From: Eustoma russellianum
Lineage: Eukaryota > Streptophyta > Magnoliopsida > Gentianales > Gentianaceae
DNA: 64,000 nucleotides
Assembly: GCA_036186865.1 (NCBI GenBank)
Contig: AP025055.1
Coordinates: 25,519,197 to 25,583,196 of the forward strand
Direction of reading: 5' to 3'
Both the position numbers and the translations under genes were made by a program. Below, piece after piece: positions 24,438 to 35,809 of the stretch. The notes beneath the pieces were generated by a model that saw only the letters and a list, made by a program, of their open reading frames with translations, did not search any database and was not told the DNA's origin. Every line of letters begins with the position of its first letter. The stretch's first letter is position 1.

Positions 24438-24792
24438 GTGTGATATAAGGGGGTGAAGAACTTTCCTTTCTTGAACTTGTTGCCTTTATGCCTTTTCCAA
24501 ATATGGCTTCCTTTAATGAACTACTTAGTTTAATTAACTAAGTACTTCACTTAATGAACTAGTTTAGTTCATTAATGATGGCATCTGAAAATAGTTCAAA
24601 CACAACAACGTTTGTCATTTGATGTAAGCTTTAAAGCTTCATGGCTCGTTAGTACGACAACATTATATATGAACTATATAAGGCAAGTTTAATGCAACAA
24701 CGTGTCATGTCATAAAATATGTCATGCATTTCTTTGTAACACGTTATTTAAATCATGTATTTTGAAATCACTCAAACTTCTTTTTCTCTACA
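21747..24792 (-). repeat. 5' LTR of element B
   Basis: 3046 bp, same TG..CA ends as the partner. It is longer because of a (TA)n tract at 24399-24431 and a roughly 30 bp insertion near 22945 made of nearby sequence ('cttgcttacttggca'). The three palindromes recur at 23142-23167, 23311-23337 and 23468-23494. Confidence 0.93.
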
Positions 24793-24797
24793 CAGAA

Positions 24798-25010
24798 CAT
24801 GTCTTAATTTCAAGTTCTCAGTTAACTTCATATTTCCACATCCAACAATACTAATACCAGCGCCATTAGCAACCTTAACCTTTGCAGGATTATTAAACAG
24901 CACATAATGAGTTAGTTTTTCCTTGTTCCATATCATATGATGAGCGGCACAAGAATAAACAATCTAAGTAAAAAGGAGGTTTGAATTTTTACCATAACCA
25001 GTCATAGTAG
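24798..25010 (-). pseudogene. Element A protease fragment
   Basis: The minus strand reads SCAAHHMIWNKE (usual form 'DSGASHHM', catalytic Asp replaced), then ANGAGISIVGCGNMKL and LRHVL. After element B it goes on as FMPELSFNLISV at 17529. Together this is the Copia aspartic protease and its C-terminal flank. Gag should follow to the right but is missing. Confidence 0.8.
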
Positions 25011-25059
25011 CTTGAATAGCTTCTTAGTTTATATACAGGGGTTGACTTGGTATGCATAT

Positions 25060-26445
25060 ATGGACACACATGAGAATTGACTTGGTATGCATATTTTTCT
25101 TCAAAGACTTGTCGGACCTTGTAGTTACTAATAACTACTTTGCAATTAAGTATTCTGATATTAAAGTAAGATGCACACAAAGCAAATTAGATGACTGGAG
25201 TTCCATCTTATTGTCGTAATACGCCAGGATTAAAAACAAAGAAGAATCAATACGCTGGCATTCAAAAAATATTGTACGTTTTGATTTTTCAACATGTGTA
25301 ATTTACATATATTTAAAAAATAAAAAAATATTTTTAACATAAAAAGAGTTGTGACTTTTCAACATATGTAATTTACACATATTTAAAAATAAAAAAATAT
25401 TTTTAAAATAGAAAGAGTAGACACGCAATACATAATTAAACGGTCGGCTTTGCATGTTATATCCTAAATGTATAACAAAAACACTAATATACATCTTAAG
25501 GCACTCAACACGTCATCATTAAAGAACCAGGCATGATTCTAGAATTTATATTCTTCCCAATTGCTCCTTGTGCTACAACATGACCATGTCTATTAGGATG
25601 ATTTTTTTTGGTTGAAAATGATACTTTTTCTGTTTCAAAAATATTCTATTTTAGTTTGTTATGAAACTATTTTCTATTTTACAAAAATAGTTATTATTTA
25701 TATTCAACATTTTTACATTATCTCTTCAATGAATACTTACAAGATTTTTTTTAATTTGTTTAATTAACTAATTAATAATAAAATAAATACTGACGATAAT
25801 AGTTTGACTTATTTAAATTATGTCACGTCAAACTAAGATAATTTTTTAAAGAGAATATTTGATTCTAAAAATAGGCTTACAAGATTCTCATAATGTACCA
25901 AGCATCACTATACGTGTATGTTCTCTGTGGAAGTTACATTAGGATGGTTTTTCAGTTTATGTTATTATCCTCTCTGCTTTTACTATGAAAACTTGGTACT
26001 ATTTTACGACGTCTCAAGAAGCGAAATGCATGCCAATAAAATAAGACTAACGGAGTAAGAAATGTTTGATGTTGTTAGGTTATTGAAGAATACTTTAGAA
26101 AAATAATAAATAGAGTGAAAAGGCTTTTTTCTGGTTTTTCTTAATTTTGCTCAAATCGATCTAAAATACAAAACTAATGTAAGAAACAAGAAGATGAGAA
26201 CAAGTAGACACAGAGCTTATAAGGCTACGTGTGTCTTTGATTCTACTCCACCACCACTTTATTTATAAAATGGATTTTAACCAACAATTTAACTAATGAG
26301 CTCAAAGAAGGATTCAAGATCTTATACGCAATTTACTAAGAACCACTAGCAACAATAACTACTACAACTACAATATAAGTAAGAGGCCAAAAACTTTCAT
26401 ACTTGCCCTTTCACCACCTCAACAAAATCGTACCTACAAACTTTA
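25060..26445 (-). repeat. 5' LTR of element A, incomplete
   Basis: Similar to 12787-14150 over its full length ('gatgactggagttcc', 'aatacgccaggatt', 'cggtcggctttgcatg' and so on). It carries an extra tandem copy of about 75 bp at 25287-25430 ('gtaatttacayatatttaaa'). Similarity ends abruptly at about 26445. Confidence 0.72.
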
Positions 26446-28115
26446 CCAAATAGATTTTGGAAGAATGTGTGGGTTTACGCTTTCAAGAATGTCAATACAC
26501 AAACAAGAGATCAAAATAGGTTTTAATTTCTCCTGTGGTGACTTGAATACTCTCAATATGAGAAATAAACAAAAAATAAATGCAAGAAGAGTTTTCATCA
26601 CTATTTGATCTTTGAGAAGTAGAGAGTATTTTTCTTCAACATTGGTGAAAATGTTGAATACCTCCTTCAATGCTTTATATGTTGGAATATGAATTTTTTT
26701 GATGAAGTTGAAGATGTTTGAAAAAGAGTTAAAAAGGTATTTCATACTTTGGAATTGAAACAAAATAAGAAAAATACGTTGTGAGACACAAATATCTCAC
26801 AAAGATCAATGCGTACATCAGTCTCTCAAAGAAGAGACATCGATCGATCTATATCAGGACTGTTCAAACTTGAAACCTCACTGTCCAACATCGATCTCTC
26901 AAGTTAGGACATATCGATCAATCGATGTGACATCAGTCTCTAAATGTAGAGACATCTGTTGATCAACGTGGTTAAGGTTAATAGCTGAAACCTCACTGTC
27001 CAACATCGATCTCTCAAGGTGAGACAGCGATCGATCGATATGTACATCAATTTCTCAGAGAAGAGATATTGACCGACCGATGTAAGAAAGGTGCAAAACT
27101 GAAACCTCACTGTAAGACATTGATCTCTCAACCAGAAGACATCGATTGACTGATGCAGACATTAGTCTCAAAAGTATGAGATATTGATTGATCGATGCCA
27201 TCCAGAATTCATATTTTTAAAACCGTTAGAACAAAAAGGAAACTTTAAATTGATTTCTCTTTCCAATCTTACTCAAATTTCTTGTGGACTTTCTCCCAAC
27301 ATCTATAATGATTTCTTGACTATTGCAAACATGTCTAAGATATTCTAGGGTGGCTATAGAACATCAAATCTAACTATAGGGTGGCTATATACTATTTGGG
27401 CCTCTTCAACACGTTCATTAAGTTGAAGAATTAAGAGATGCTGCAAAAATGAGACTTGCACCCTCTATATATTGAAGAAGCTCAAATGAGGCATATACAC
27501 ACGTTTATCCTCTTAAGGCTTCATCCTCTATTATTGTAAAAAGCTCTCAAATATGCAAAAGTACTTAAAGCTTATTAAGCTCTTGTTACTTATTTTCATT
27601 ATTGTAATGTGAGAGTAAAAGTCTAACACAAGAGCAACCATACAAATTTAATCTCTTGCTTGTGATTTAGACTTATTAGAAAGTTAACCCCACTACTTCC
27701 CCAAAACAACTTGGTGAAAGTTCTTTGATAGAAGTTTGTTGAATTAGTGTATAAGCAAGAACTTGTTCTTGCTCATAGCTGCTTTTGTTGCTGCACAAAA
27801 TGCTTTTGTGCAATAAGCGGTTGTTACTGCAGTTGTTACTTGCATTAGTTGGTGCGAGGATTGTTGCTTTTGTTCTTACTAAAGGTAATAAGGAAAATTG
27901 TTGTTGAAAATCTACATTGAAAACAAAGTGGTAATGGAGCAGAATTATTTAGATTCAAACCACTCTATATCGTGTGTCTTCATCCATTATCCTCTTTTCT
28001 TTCTTTCTCGGTTTGGAGAACATTTGAGTGTGCTTGAACAAAATCAAAAGAAAATAGAAAAATAGCTCAACACTCTATTCGCCCCCCCAATAGAGTGATT
28101 GTCACAGACCTTACA
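26446..28115 (+). repeat. 5' LTR region of Copia element C
   Basis: The right edge is firm: ACCTTACA at 28115 followed by ATTGGTATCAGAGCC. The left edge is not clear. A TGTTGGAATATG at about 26679 is a possible LTR start, and the stretch before it may be flank. No second LTR of this element is in the window. A roughly 115 bp tandem array lies inside. Confidence 0.6.
26817..27200. repeat. 115 bp tandem array with ATCGATCGAT motifs
   Basis: Units start at about 26869, 26984 and 27099 with 'tgaaacctcactg', each followed by 'catcgatctctcaa' and a GATCGATCGAT-like stretch. A partial unit precedes them. Units differ from each other at many sites. Confidence 0.85.
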
Positions 28116-28117
28116 AT

Positions 28118-28130
28118 TGGTATCAGAGCC
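28118..28130 (+). promoter_or_regulatory. Primer-binding site of element C
   Basis: TGGTATCAGAGCC, complementary to initiator-Met tRNA, 2 nt after the LTR end. Confidence 0.9.
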
Positions 28131-28185
28131 CAACCTTCATTGCTTGGTCAATTTTTGCAAGTAGCAAGGTCAAAGATCGTGACAA

Positions 28186-29335
28186 TGACAACCTCTTTGT
28201 ATTACAGCTCAACTTCCAAACCAACCACTTTATTCTCAGCGTCAAACACCAAAGCTCCTATTTTTTATGCTCAAAAATACTCGTTGTGGAAATTTAGAAT
28301 GACGAATCATTTGAAAGGTTGTTGATTTGACATATGGATAGCTGTTGTCAAAGGAGTCGAAGTTTCTATTGTTATAAACTCAAAAGTTGAATCAATGTTC
28401 AAAGATGAGGATGACTACACCGATGAAGAAAATATAAATTTTGCTATGAATGGAAAGGCATTTGATATTCTCTCATTTTCTCTAATTACTACCAAGCTTG
28501 TACAAGTACAAGGTCTTGAAACAACCCATGATGCATGGAAAAGATTAGAAATGATAAATGAAAGAACTAGACAAGTGAGAATGGCCAAAAGACTTATGCT
28601 CATGAAAGAATGCAAAATGCTTGGTATGAAGAGTGGCGAAAAGATTAAGGAAAACCATTGGCCGATTCACCCGGATCATGAATCAACTTTCCATGGTTGA
28701 CAAAAAATATCCGAAGAAAACCTTGTCTCAAAACTTCATCAAGAGAATAAAGACTCCCAAAATGACCGGAGTCAATAAGTCTAACAATCTCTAGATTTTT
28801 ACTCTTGATTATCCGAAAATATATTGACTCATGAAATTCTAATTGATGAATAGAATAAGATTAATCCTATCAAGCCCTCACATGTATAACATAAATGATC
28901 GGTAGTAGAGTCCGATGCATCTTGTAATGAGGTTGCTCTTCTAGTTCGAAAGTTTTGAAGAGTAGAAACAAGAAACAAATCTCAAGCAAAGAGATATTTC
29001 AAAACTCACCTAAGGACAAAGAATCGGGTGGAAATTCTTACAGGTGTGGTCGAGCCAATCATTTTATTGGTGATTGTCATATCAAGGAGCTACAAAACTG
29101 AGATAAGAAAGTCTTCTTTTAAAAGAAGGAAGCCTTGAATGTGGAAGTAACCACATGGATGATCTTTTTTCCTGAATCAAAAGGTGAAGAAAATGAAAGT
29201 AAGGATTTTGGACTCATTGCATTAATCGATAATCAAGAGAAACAACACACTTGTCTCATGACAATTGAGAATGACCTTAAGGCAAATTCTATATCTTATA
29301 ATGTTAATTTACAAGATGAAATAGGAGACTTATAA
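28186..29335 (+). pseudogene. Element C gag, N-terminal and middle part
   Basis: Starts with MTTSLYYSSTSKP, then YSLWKFRMTNHL (usual 'W+.RM..%L'), then NAKAFDIL-like, THDAWKRLE and RQVRMAKRLML, all typical of Copia gag. Stops break it near 28325 and 28700. A decayed zinc knuckle lies near 29037: YRCGRANHFIGDCHIK, where the first Cys is lost. The part at 29135-29335 (DNQEKQHTCLM, NLQDEIGDL) leads to the coiled-coil linker and is cut by element G. The linker resumes at 41460. Confidence 0.82.
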
Positions 29336-30899
29336 TGTTGTACCCCAACAAACATGTACATGGAACTATGAATAAGTGACTGAATGAAAGCGATAATTTC
29401 TTTAAGCGCGTGTTACTTAAGCTAGCTTAACCCTATTTACTTCTGAGATGATATTAAATAAGGGCATTCAAGAAAGTGATACGTGAAATATATATAGTTA
29501 TAAGAACTATACACATTAAAATATATTTACGTTGGTGTATAAGGGTGTGAAACATATATGTATGCGTGTGCATACTAAGATACATACATATATACGTCTA
29601 AGATACACACGTATGGACCCATATATACATATAGGTTATCATGTATACGTGTATACATATATATGCGTATATAAAGAAGCATATGTATACATATATATAT
29701 ACACTAGTACCTAATGTACACATAGGCGTGGTTACTTACGTATACATGAACATTTATACAAGTTTAAGGGATTTGCACATTGTACCTCTTACGACATACA
29801 TATACATGATAATCATAGAATAGAATAAAATAAATAAAACAATAGAATACATGAAATAACAAAATACCCCCCAAACACCCAAGAATTTCGGCTAAGCCCT
29901 TAGAGAATCTAGAATTCTCTACATCATTCCCAATAATGCTTAAATAAATAGTTATATAATAATTATAAAAACAAAATAATCAAGTTGCATGCAAAAGAAA
30001 TGATTAAATAAGAAAAGGGGAGGCTAGTGTGTAAGAACTTCTCCCATGCACCAGCCGATTACCCCTCCCCTTACACCCCTAGCTCTTTTTATTTCTCAAG
30101 ACAACCTCATTTCCATCTTGTCTTGAACATTTCCCTAAGAAAGCTCCTACTAAACACTTAAGGAAATTCTCCATCCCCCTTCTATCACCAACTTTCGGCC
30201 CCTCCCTTCTTGAAGGGTAGAAATTCTCAATCAAGCTTCATCTTCATCCCCAAGCTCAAAGATCATCTAGGTAAGTCTCTTCTAAGTTCTTAAGTTAATT
30301 CCTTATACAAATAGTGAAGCTCACTTGGGTATTTTTCTCCCCTAAACCGTGGCCTACATGCTCAAGGAGGAGAAAATCTTCAACACTCTTAGGTGAAGCT
30401 ACCTTGCTACAACTTGAACCTCCATCCCAAGACTACTTTGGTAAGATGTTCTAGCCTCAAATAAGATTCTACTTTCACTATTTAAGAAAGACTAATCTCT
30501 TCCTTCCTCTTCTTCAAAACCGTGTGTTCTAGGGAGTAGGAGGAGAAGAATTCCAACTCAACTCACTCCAAAACCAAGCAAAGGCAAAAACTTTGGCTTG
30601 AAGAGGCAAGTTTACAATGATCTCTCATGATTTATGTAAAGAGTTTGTGACTTGAATGCTTAGAAGTTCTTAAGATTTAATCTTTAGTTGAATGTCCTAA
30701 GTTTGAGATTATATCTTATAGATTTCTTAAGAACCTTGCATTGCATGTGGCTTATTCTCTCAAAGATGGAGTCTTTTATGACATGCATCTAGTTACAAGG
30801 CTGTTTTGAGATGATTTAAGGTTTAAGTAGTGATTAGTAATATATCTTGCAAGAACAAGATGAAAGGGTGGACCTTTGACTTGAACCAATGACAAAATC

Positions 30900-32440
30900 T
30901 CAAACTACTGGAGCTAGGCAGAACAGGATGGCATCTTCAACGGCCTGAGAACCAACCTTACAGACCTTCAATGATGCTAATTTTCGGTACCAAGCTAGCC
31001 TTATGAGTGTAGCACAAGTGAGAGTTGGAATTTTGTCAAAATAAGTTATAGATTATTTTTAGTAAAATATTTAGTAGAACTGCTCCAGCAGAAAATTCTG
31101 GAGCAGGGCAGAATTGACCACTATGTTTAACGAATTTAAAAAGGGTCTTTTGAACCTTCAATAAATCTGGTTTTTTGGCACAGATCTAGCCCCATGTGTA
31201 TAGAAGAGCTGAGAGTTGGAATTTTGGTAAAATAAGTTATGGTTTAATTTTCATAAAATAAATGGTGAGACTGCTCAGGCTGTAAATTCTGGAACAGGAC
31301 TGAATGATGTAACGTTTTGCATGGCATGAAAAGAGATCTTGAGGATGTTCAAAAAGGCTAATTTTCGGTTTGATGACTCCATTATGTGTATAGGAAATGT
31401 GCAAGCTGGAATTTTTGAAAAAGGAGTTGTAGAATATTTTTAATAAAAAATTTGGTAAAGCTGCTCAGACTGAAAAGCCTGGAACTGAGCAGAACTGCAT
31501 CTCTTTTTGACTGACATGAAAAAGGACCTTGTAGTGGCTCAATAAATCTGATTTTTGGCAGGATGCTAATACCAGGTGTGCTGTGAATACTCCAGCTGGA
31601 ATAATGGTAAAACAAGTTGTGGATTAATTTTAATGATTTAATTGGTAACACTGCCCAATGAGAAGTGTTGGGACAGAGCAGAAATTAAGTAACAAGTTAG
31701 TGGACTCAAAAACGAATCTTAGGGACATGAAAATGAGTTAATTTTCGGTAGGATGCTATTATTACAAGTTTATGATATGTATGAGTTGGAATTATGTTAA
31801 AATAAGTTAAGAATTAATTTTAAGAAATTACGCGGTAAAACCGCTCCAGCAGAAAATTTTGGAGCTAGGCAGAATTGACCATTGACTTCAACGAATTCAA
31901 AGAGGACTTTTTGGACCTTCAATAACTCTGATTTTTGGCACAAACCTAGCCCCATGAGTATAGTAGAGATGCCAGCTGGAATTTTGATAAAAGGAGCTAT
32001 GGTTTATTTTTAATAAATATTTTGGTAAGACTGGTCAGACCTGAAAACGGGAATTGAGCAGAATAGTGACTTCTTTTCACTGACTTGAAAAGGGACCTTG
32101 TGAATAACCAATAAAGCTGGTTTTTGGCATGATAATAACTCTATGAGTCTAGAAGACATGCCAGTTGGAATTTCAGCAAAACAAGTTCTAGATTATTTTT
32201 AATGAATTATTTGGTAAAACTGCTCAATAGAAATTACTGGAACCACCCTGAAATTTGTAACGACTTTCCAGGCTTAGAAAAGGGACTTAGAGACATGCAA
32301 ATGGGCTGAATTTCGGTATGATACTAGTCCCATATGTTTATGACGTATACGAGGTGGAATTTCTGGAAACCGCATTACGGATTTGCCACAATTGAATTTT
32401 TAGTAAAATCTGTCAGCTCAGCCTCAGCAATTAAGATGGA
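30900..32440. repeat. Eight-unit ~190 bp array in the element G LTR
   Basis: The landmark 'gttggaatt' or 'gctggaatt' recurs at about 31023, 31214, 31404, 31594, 31783, 31974, 32163 and 32352, i.e. every 189-191 bp. Each unit also has 'gctc.g...aaattctggagca', an 'aaaagggac' segment and 'gatttttggca'. Units are well diverged. The same array sits in the 3' LTR (about 38590-40120). Confidence 0.88.
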
Positions 32441-32879
32441 TCGTAAAGTAAGTAAGTAAGCCCTTTATGGTTATTTAAAATAATTTCCAATTCTACGACT
32501 TGTATCTATGATTTCACCTAACGTACTTGTGTCGAAAGAGTTGCGAAAATGGACCAAAATGGTTAGCCTAACCGTCCTTTGTAAATGAAGTAAAAGACTT
32601 GGAAATATTTTCCAAACTCATGTACGTTGACATGTTATAAGGAAAGCATATGATCATTTATGTCATGGCTTGCATATCATATCACGGCATGTATCATGCA
32701 TGAGCATGAAACTGATTTTCATGGATTTTATGATGCAAGCAAGTTTTACAAGGGATTATCTTTTCATTATGCATGAAAAGTTTTTACGGTCCCATGTTTT
32801 AAAGAAAGCTTCATGATTCCTTTGCCGGCCAAGCATGCTACTAACCCGACTCCAGACCCGGGGTTAATTGGTCTGATGA

Positions 32880-33102
32880 TATGATATCTGTTCTGGACCC
32901 GCTCAGATCCGGGGTTAATTGATCTGATATCTGTTCTGGACCCGCTCAGATCCGGGGTTAATTGATCTGATATCTGTTCTGGACCCGCTCAGATCCGGGG
33001 TTAATTGATCTGATATCTGTTCTGGACCCGCTCAGATCCGGGGTTAATTGATCTGATATCTGTTCTGGACCTGCTCAGATCCGGGGTTAATTGATCTGAC
33101 AC
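32880..33102. repeat. 43 bp minisatellite, five units
   Basis: Units of 43 bp with 'ctgttctggacccgctcaga' followed by 'tccggggttaattgat' start at about 32887, 32930, 32973, 33016 and 33059. The last has a shared C-to-T change ('ggacctgctc'). The 3' LTR has four units (40574, 40617, 40660, 40703). Confidence 0.95.
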
Positions 33103-33396
33103 TCTGTTTTTATGACATGTTATTGTATGGGACCAAAATGATGTTTTGACATGGCATGACATGACATCATGCATTGCATATTGCATAACTCACGATCATG
33201 AAGACATGTTGCATGTTACAGTTAATGTTTATAAGTTACTATTGGTATAGCGTTACCTAAAAACATGCTTAAGCTGACCTCATGCAAGCTCAGGATTTAG
33301 GATCAGGTATGAATTACGATTATTCGAGGTTTTTGGGGTAATACATTCATGTTATGACTCTTTATGTATTTCATCGTCGTTTATTGTATTCTTGCT

Positions 33397-33414
33397 GGGT
33401 GATTTTTATCACTC
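33397..33414 (+). other. Conserved stem-loop in the LTR
   Basis: GGGTGAT, loop TTTT, ATCACTC: seven pairs with one G-T. Equivalent hairpins occur at 2848-2865, 41041-41057 and 48529-48547, each followed within about 40 nt by a pyrimidine stretch and CAG. Confidence 0.6.
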
Positions 33415-33812
33415 ACACTTTATTTTTCCCCCAGATAATGCCAAGATAAATTGGATCGAAGATGAGCCGAGGGTACCATATCCATAGGCGAGGAGATATG
33501 AAGAGGGCTAAGCTTAAGGACTTTTGTGCTGCCAAGACGAATTGTATTATGATTATGTCTACACTCTCTAGATTGTCGGTTATGTTATTTTGTGGTACTG
33601 CTACTTTGGGGACTTAGTTATTTCGTAATGCATTTTTAATTTGGAAAGTTTTAATTCTGCCTAAATTTTACTGTCATGTTAAATGTCAACATGGGAATCC
33701 ATGACTTATATTATGGATTTTCGTATGTTACGCATGACGCTTTGTACTCTCCTTAGTGAAGTACGGCGGGTGCACCGTATCCGGACGAGGCCCGGGTGCG
33801 GGGCGCTACAGG

Positions 33813-33824
33813 TGGTATCAGAGC
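33813..33824 (+). promoter_or_regulatory. Primer-binding site of element G
   Basis: TGGTATCAGAGC, 2 nt after the 5' LTR, matches initiator-Met tRNA. Confidence 0.92.
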
Positions 33825-34169
33825 CCAGGCTCTAGATTACGGGCAGAACGTAGGACTAAGTTATGATCTTAGCAATCTAAGTTTGATCGTAGACCTAAGT
33901 CATGATTTTAGATGAGTGGCGACCTTAGAATAGGACCACTTGGACCGAGTTTAGGATATGATTTAATAACTAATCCTAAATATGATTTAATAACTAATCC
34001 TAAACTATGAAAGCTAAGTCTATGACATAAGATGTGTCCTTTTATCTCCTTTACTTAAGAGTTTTCGATTTTGGTCCTTAGTCAAATTCAATTGATTTTA
34101 ATTCTGATATTCTAAAAAGACATTAAAACCATAAGTGCAGATGGCATCACAGACTAACTAACAAGCATT

Positions 34170-34925
34170 GTCACTTTCACCCCGGGCAGCGCTGGGTTTT
34201 ATTACCGGCAGCTAGTAAGAGCACATATCCTAGAATTTGGCGGAGAATCTAGTCCCGAGGAAGCGGAAAAATGGCTTGATGAAGTCGAAAGTACCTTCTT
34301 GCTGATACGAGTACCTGTGAAGGTAAAGACACTAATTGTCCGGCCATTTTTGATTGGCAAGGCCAGTCTGTGGTGGAGAACTTGTATCCAGCCATTGCCC
34401 CGACCGGTGACTTGGGCAAGGTTTCTAGAGGAGTTTTGTGAGTTTTTCCTCTCTACAGAACTAATCATGACGAGGGTTGAGGAATTTGACACCTTAAGAC
34501 AAGAACCAGGTATCACTGTTTCCGAGTATGCTCGTCGGTTCACTACATTGGGCCGCTATGTTCCCTCGATCATGGAAGACGGAGAGAACAAGGTAATTAG
34601 ATTCATGCGAGGTCTAGACTTCCGGATTAAGATTCGGCTAGCTAATGCCTATTCTAGCACTTTCGAGGAATTACTGGAGGACTGCTACAGAGCGGAACAC
34701 GATATTAAACTAATGGAAGGACAAAATAAAGGACTTAAGGAACGAAACAAGAGGTGGCGACCGCGTCCACTGAGGGATAATAAAGAGATAACCAAGAACG
34801 CTAACCTGGATGAAAGAGTTCCTGGTTCAGCAGTGCCTGAAACCTCAAATCGTAACAGGTACTCCCAACTACTTAATTTAAATCTGAAGTACCTATATTT
34901 TATTATGTCTTTTAGCCAGGTATAA
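34170..34925 (+). CDS. Gag protein fragment of element G
   Basis: The frame is open from about 34170 to the stop at 34923-34925. It contains the Gypsy gag (retrotrans_gag) core: PEEAEKWLDEVES, then IGKASLWWRT, TWARFLEEFCEFF, EEFDTLRQEPGITVSEYARRF, then VIRFMRGLDFRIK. It ends with a basic stretch (RNKRWRPRPLR) but has no CCHC zinc knuckle, and the last 40 codons look unlike gag. The candidate first ATG at 34141 is in another frame and followed by stops, so the natural start is uncertain. In a working element this protein would form the particle that packages RNA. Whether this one is still made is unknown. It is the only recognisable coding capacity of element G. Confidence 0.78.
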   Translation, partial: VTFTPGSAGFYYRQLVRAHILEFGGESSPEEAEKWLDEVESTFLLIRVPVKVKTLIVRPFLIGKASLWWRTCIQPLPRPVTWARFLEEFCEFFLSTELIMTRVEEFDTLRQEPGITVSEYARRFTTLGRYVPSIMEDGENKVIRFMRGLDFRIKIRLANAYSSTFEELLEDCYRAEHDIKLMEGQNKGLKERNKRWRPRPLRDNKEITKNANLDERVPGSAVPETSNRNRYSQLLNLNLKYLYFIMSFSQV

Positions 34926-35809
34926 ACGGTCATTAGAGCAATGCGATAAGGTAACTCAACGAAAGTGTAAAAAAAAAACTAGAATAAGTTATCAAAATGC
35001 TCTTGAAGATTGGATTATTACCATAATAGTCGGAGCTCAATAAGGTTTCCATAGAAGATAACTACCAGTTGCCTAGGATCAATGATTTGTTTGACCACTT
35101 CGGGAAACATAGGTGTTAACAAAACCGAATTGCAAACTGACTATTTCCAACGAGAGAACCAAGCTCGAGGAAGAACATGGAATGTGTGCAAGGCGAATCA
35201 TAGACATCCCCAAAACTATTAGGATTGACAAATGTCCTGACACGTTATAGACCTTAGGAGTCCGGCATCTTAAGGACAATTCAGTAAGATGGTTAAATTC
35301 CTTCCATGACTATTATAAGTCGGGATTATCTAACCCACTCTAGCAGCAACAATATGAGGTGACGAAATCTTGCATAGCATAATAGTCTATGAGGACAGAG
35401 CAAACGAGGATACTCTTGTGATTGGGAAAGGAAAACATAGATTCTGTAAGGAACAAGAACACCACGAAACGACATCAATTCCCAGGAAGGACTTCGACCC
35501 TAAGTTCGACTATTGCGGGATTGGCGAGTCGGCGAAACGGATGAGTCAAGTAGGACTTGGTGAGAGATTGGGGCTTCACCATTCTATAAGAGTCCAATCT
35601 CAGATTAACGTACGAGTCATCACATATGTAATCTTAGGGAAGAAATTTCTAACACCGATGGAACCGCTTTTATGGCCAACAGAAGGATGTTTATCGAAAG
35701 AAAGCGTATGGATCACAATCAGGACTTAAGGACTTCTGTCATGAAAAGAAGGAAACTCCAATAGTACATAATCATGATAGGTCAATTACATCGTACTAAC
35801 CCTGAAGGA
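34926..35809. other. Non-coding interior of element G, left part
   Basis: No protease or polymerase motif found. The open frame at 35370-35729 has no recognisable domain, though it may be decayed element sequence. Confidence 0.5.

Larger units (their letters stand above)
17535..24792 (-). mobile_element. Non-autonomous Copia-related LTR element B, TSD CAGAA
   Basis: The 7258 bp element is flanked by CAGAA (17530-17534 and 24793-24797) and inserted in the protease region of element A. LTRs of about 3 kb (17535-20521 and 21747-24792) surround an interior of only 1225 bp. Orientation is minus: the primer-binding site (reverse complement CTCTGATACCA) lies at 21734-21744, 2 nt from the right LTR. 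The polypurine tract (reverse complement of 'atctccccctttt') adjoins the left LTR at 20522. The interior holds one intact ORF and no protease, integrase, reverse transcriptase or RNase H. The element must use enzymes supplied by another Copia. Confidence 0.93.
12778..26445 (-). mobile_element. Copia LTR retrotransposon A, decayed, split by element B
   Basis: A minus-strand Copia pol (14530-17529) continues at 24798-25010 once element B is taken out. A block of about 1.36 kb is shared between 12787-14150 and 25060-26445 and fits the two LTRs. The left LTR is the 3' one. It ends CCAACA at 14556, next to a polypurine tract read on the minus strand as 'ttgaggggtgag'. The right LTR has lost the section equivalent to 14151-14556, and gag plus the primer-binding site are missing between protease and LTR. 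The outer limits are approximate. Confidence 0.75.
29336..33810 (+). repeat. 5' LTR of element G
   Basis: 4475 bp. Order: AT/CA-rich stretch (29560-29720), pyrimidine-rich block with 'ctaagctc' repeats (30040-30560), an eight-unit 190 bp array (about 30900-32440), five 43 bp units (about 32880-33100), hairpin (33397-33414), CAG at about 33434, and the end GGGGCGCTACA. The open frames inside show no protein motif and recur in both LTRs by duplication only. Confidence 0.95.

Noticed and set aside
12778..26445. The 12787-14150 / 25060-26445 pair as a segmental duplication rather than LTRs
   Set aside because: The left copy abuts the polypurine tract and pol end of element A, and the right copy lies just beyond its protease, which fits LTRs; the incomplete right end keeps some doubt.
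29532..29823. Paired 60-codon frames, repeated at 37218-37509
   Set aside because: CA/TA-rich LTR sequence copied in both LTRs.
31382..31651. 89-codon minus-strand frame, repeated at 39069-39338
   Set aside because: Duplicated only because it lies in both LTRs of element G, inside the 190 bp array; no domain.
32880..33102. Regular 43 bp repeats as a CRISPR array
   Set aside because: Units are contiguous with no unique spacers, in a plant LTR; this is a minisatellite.
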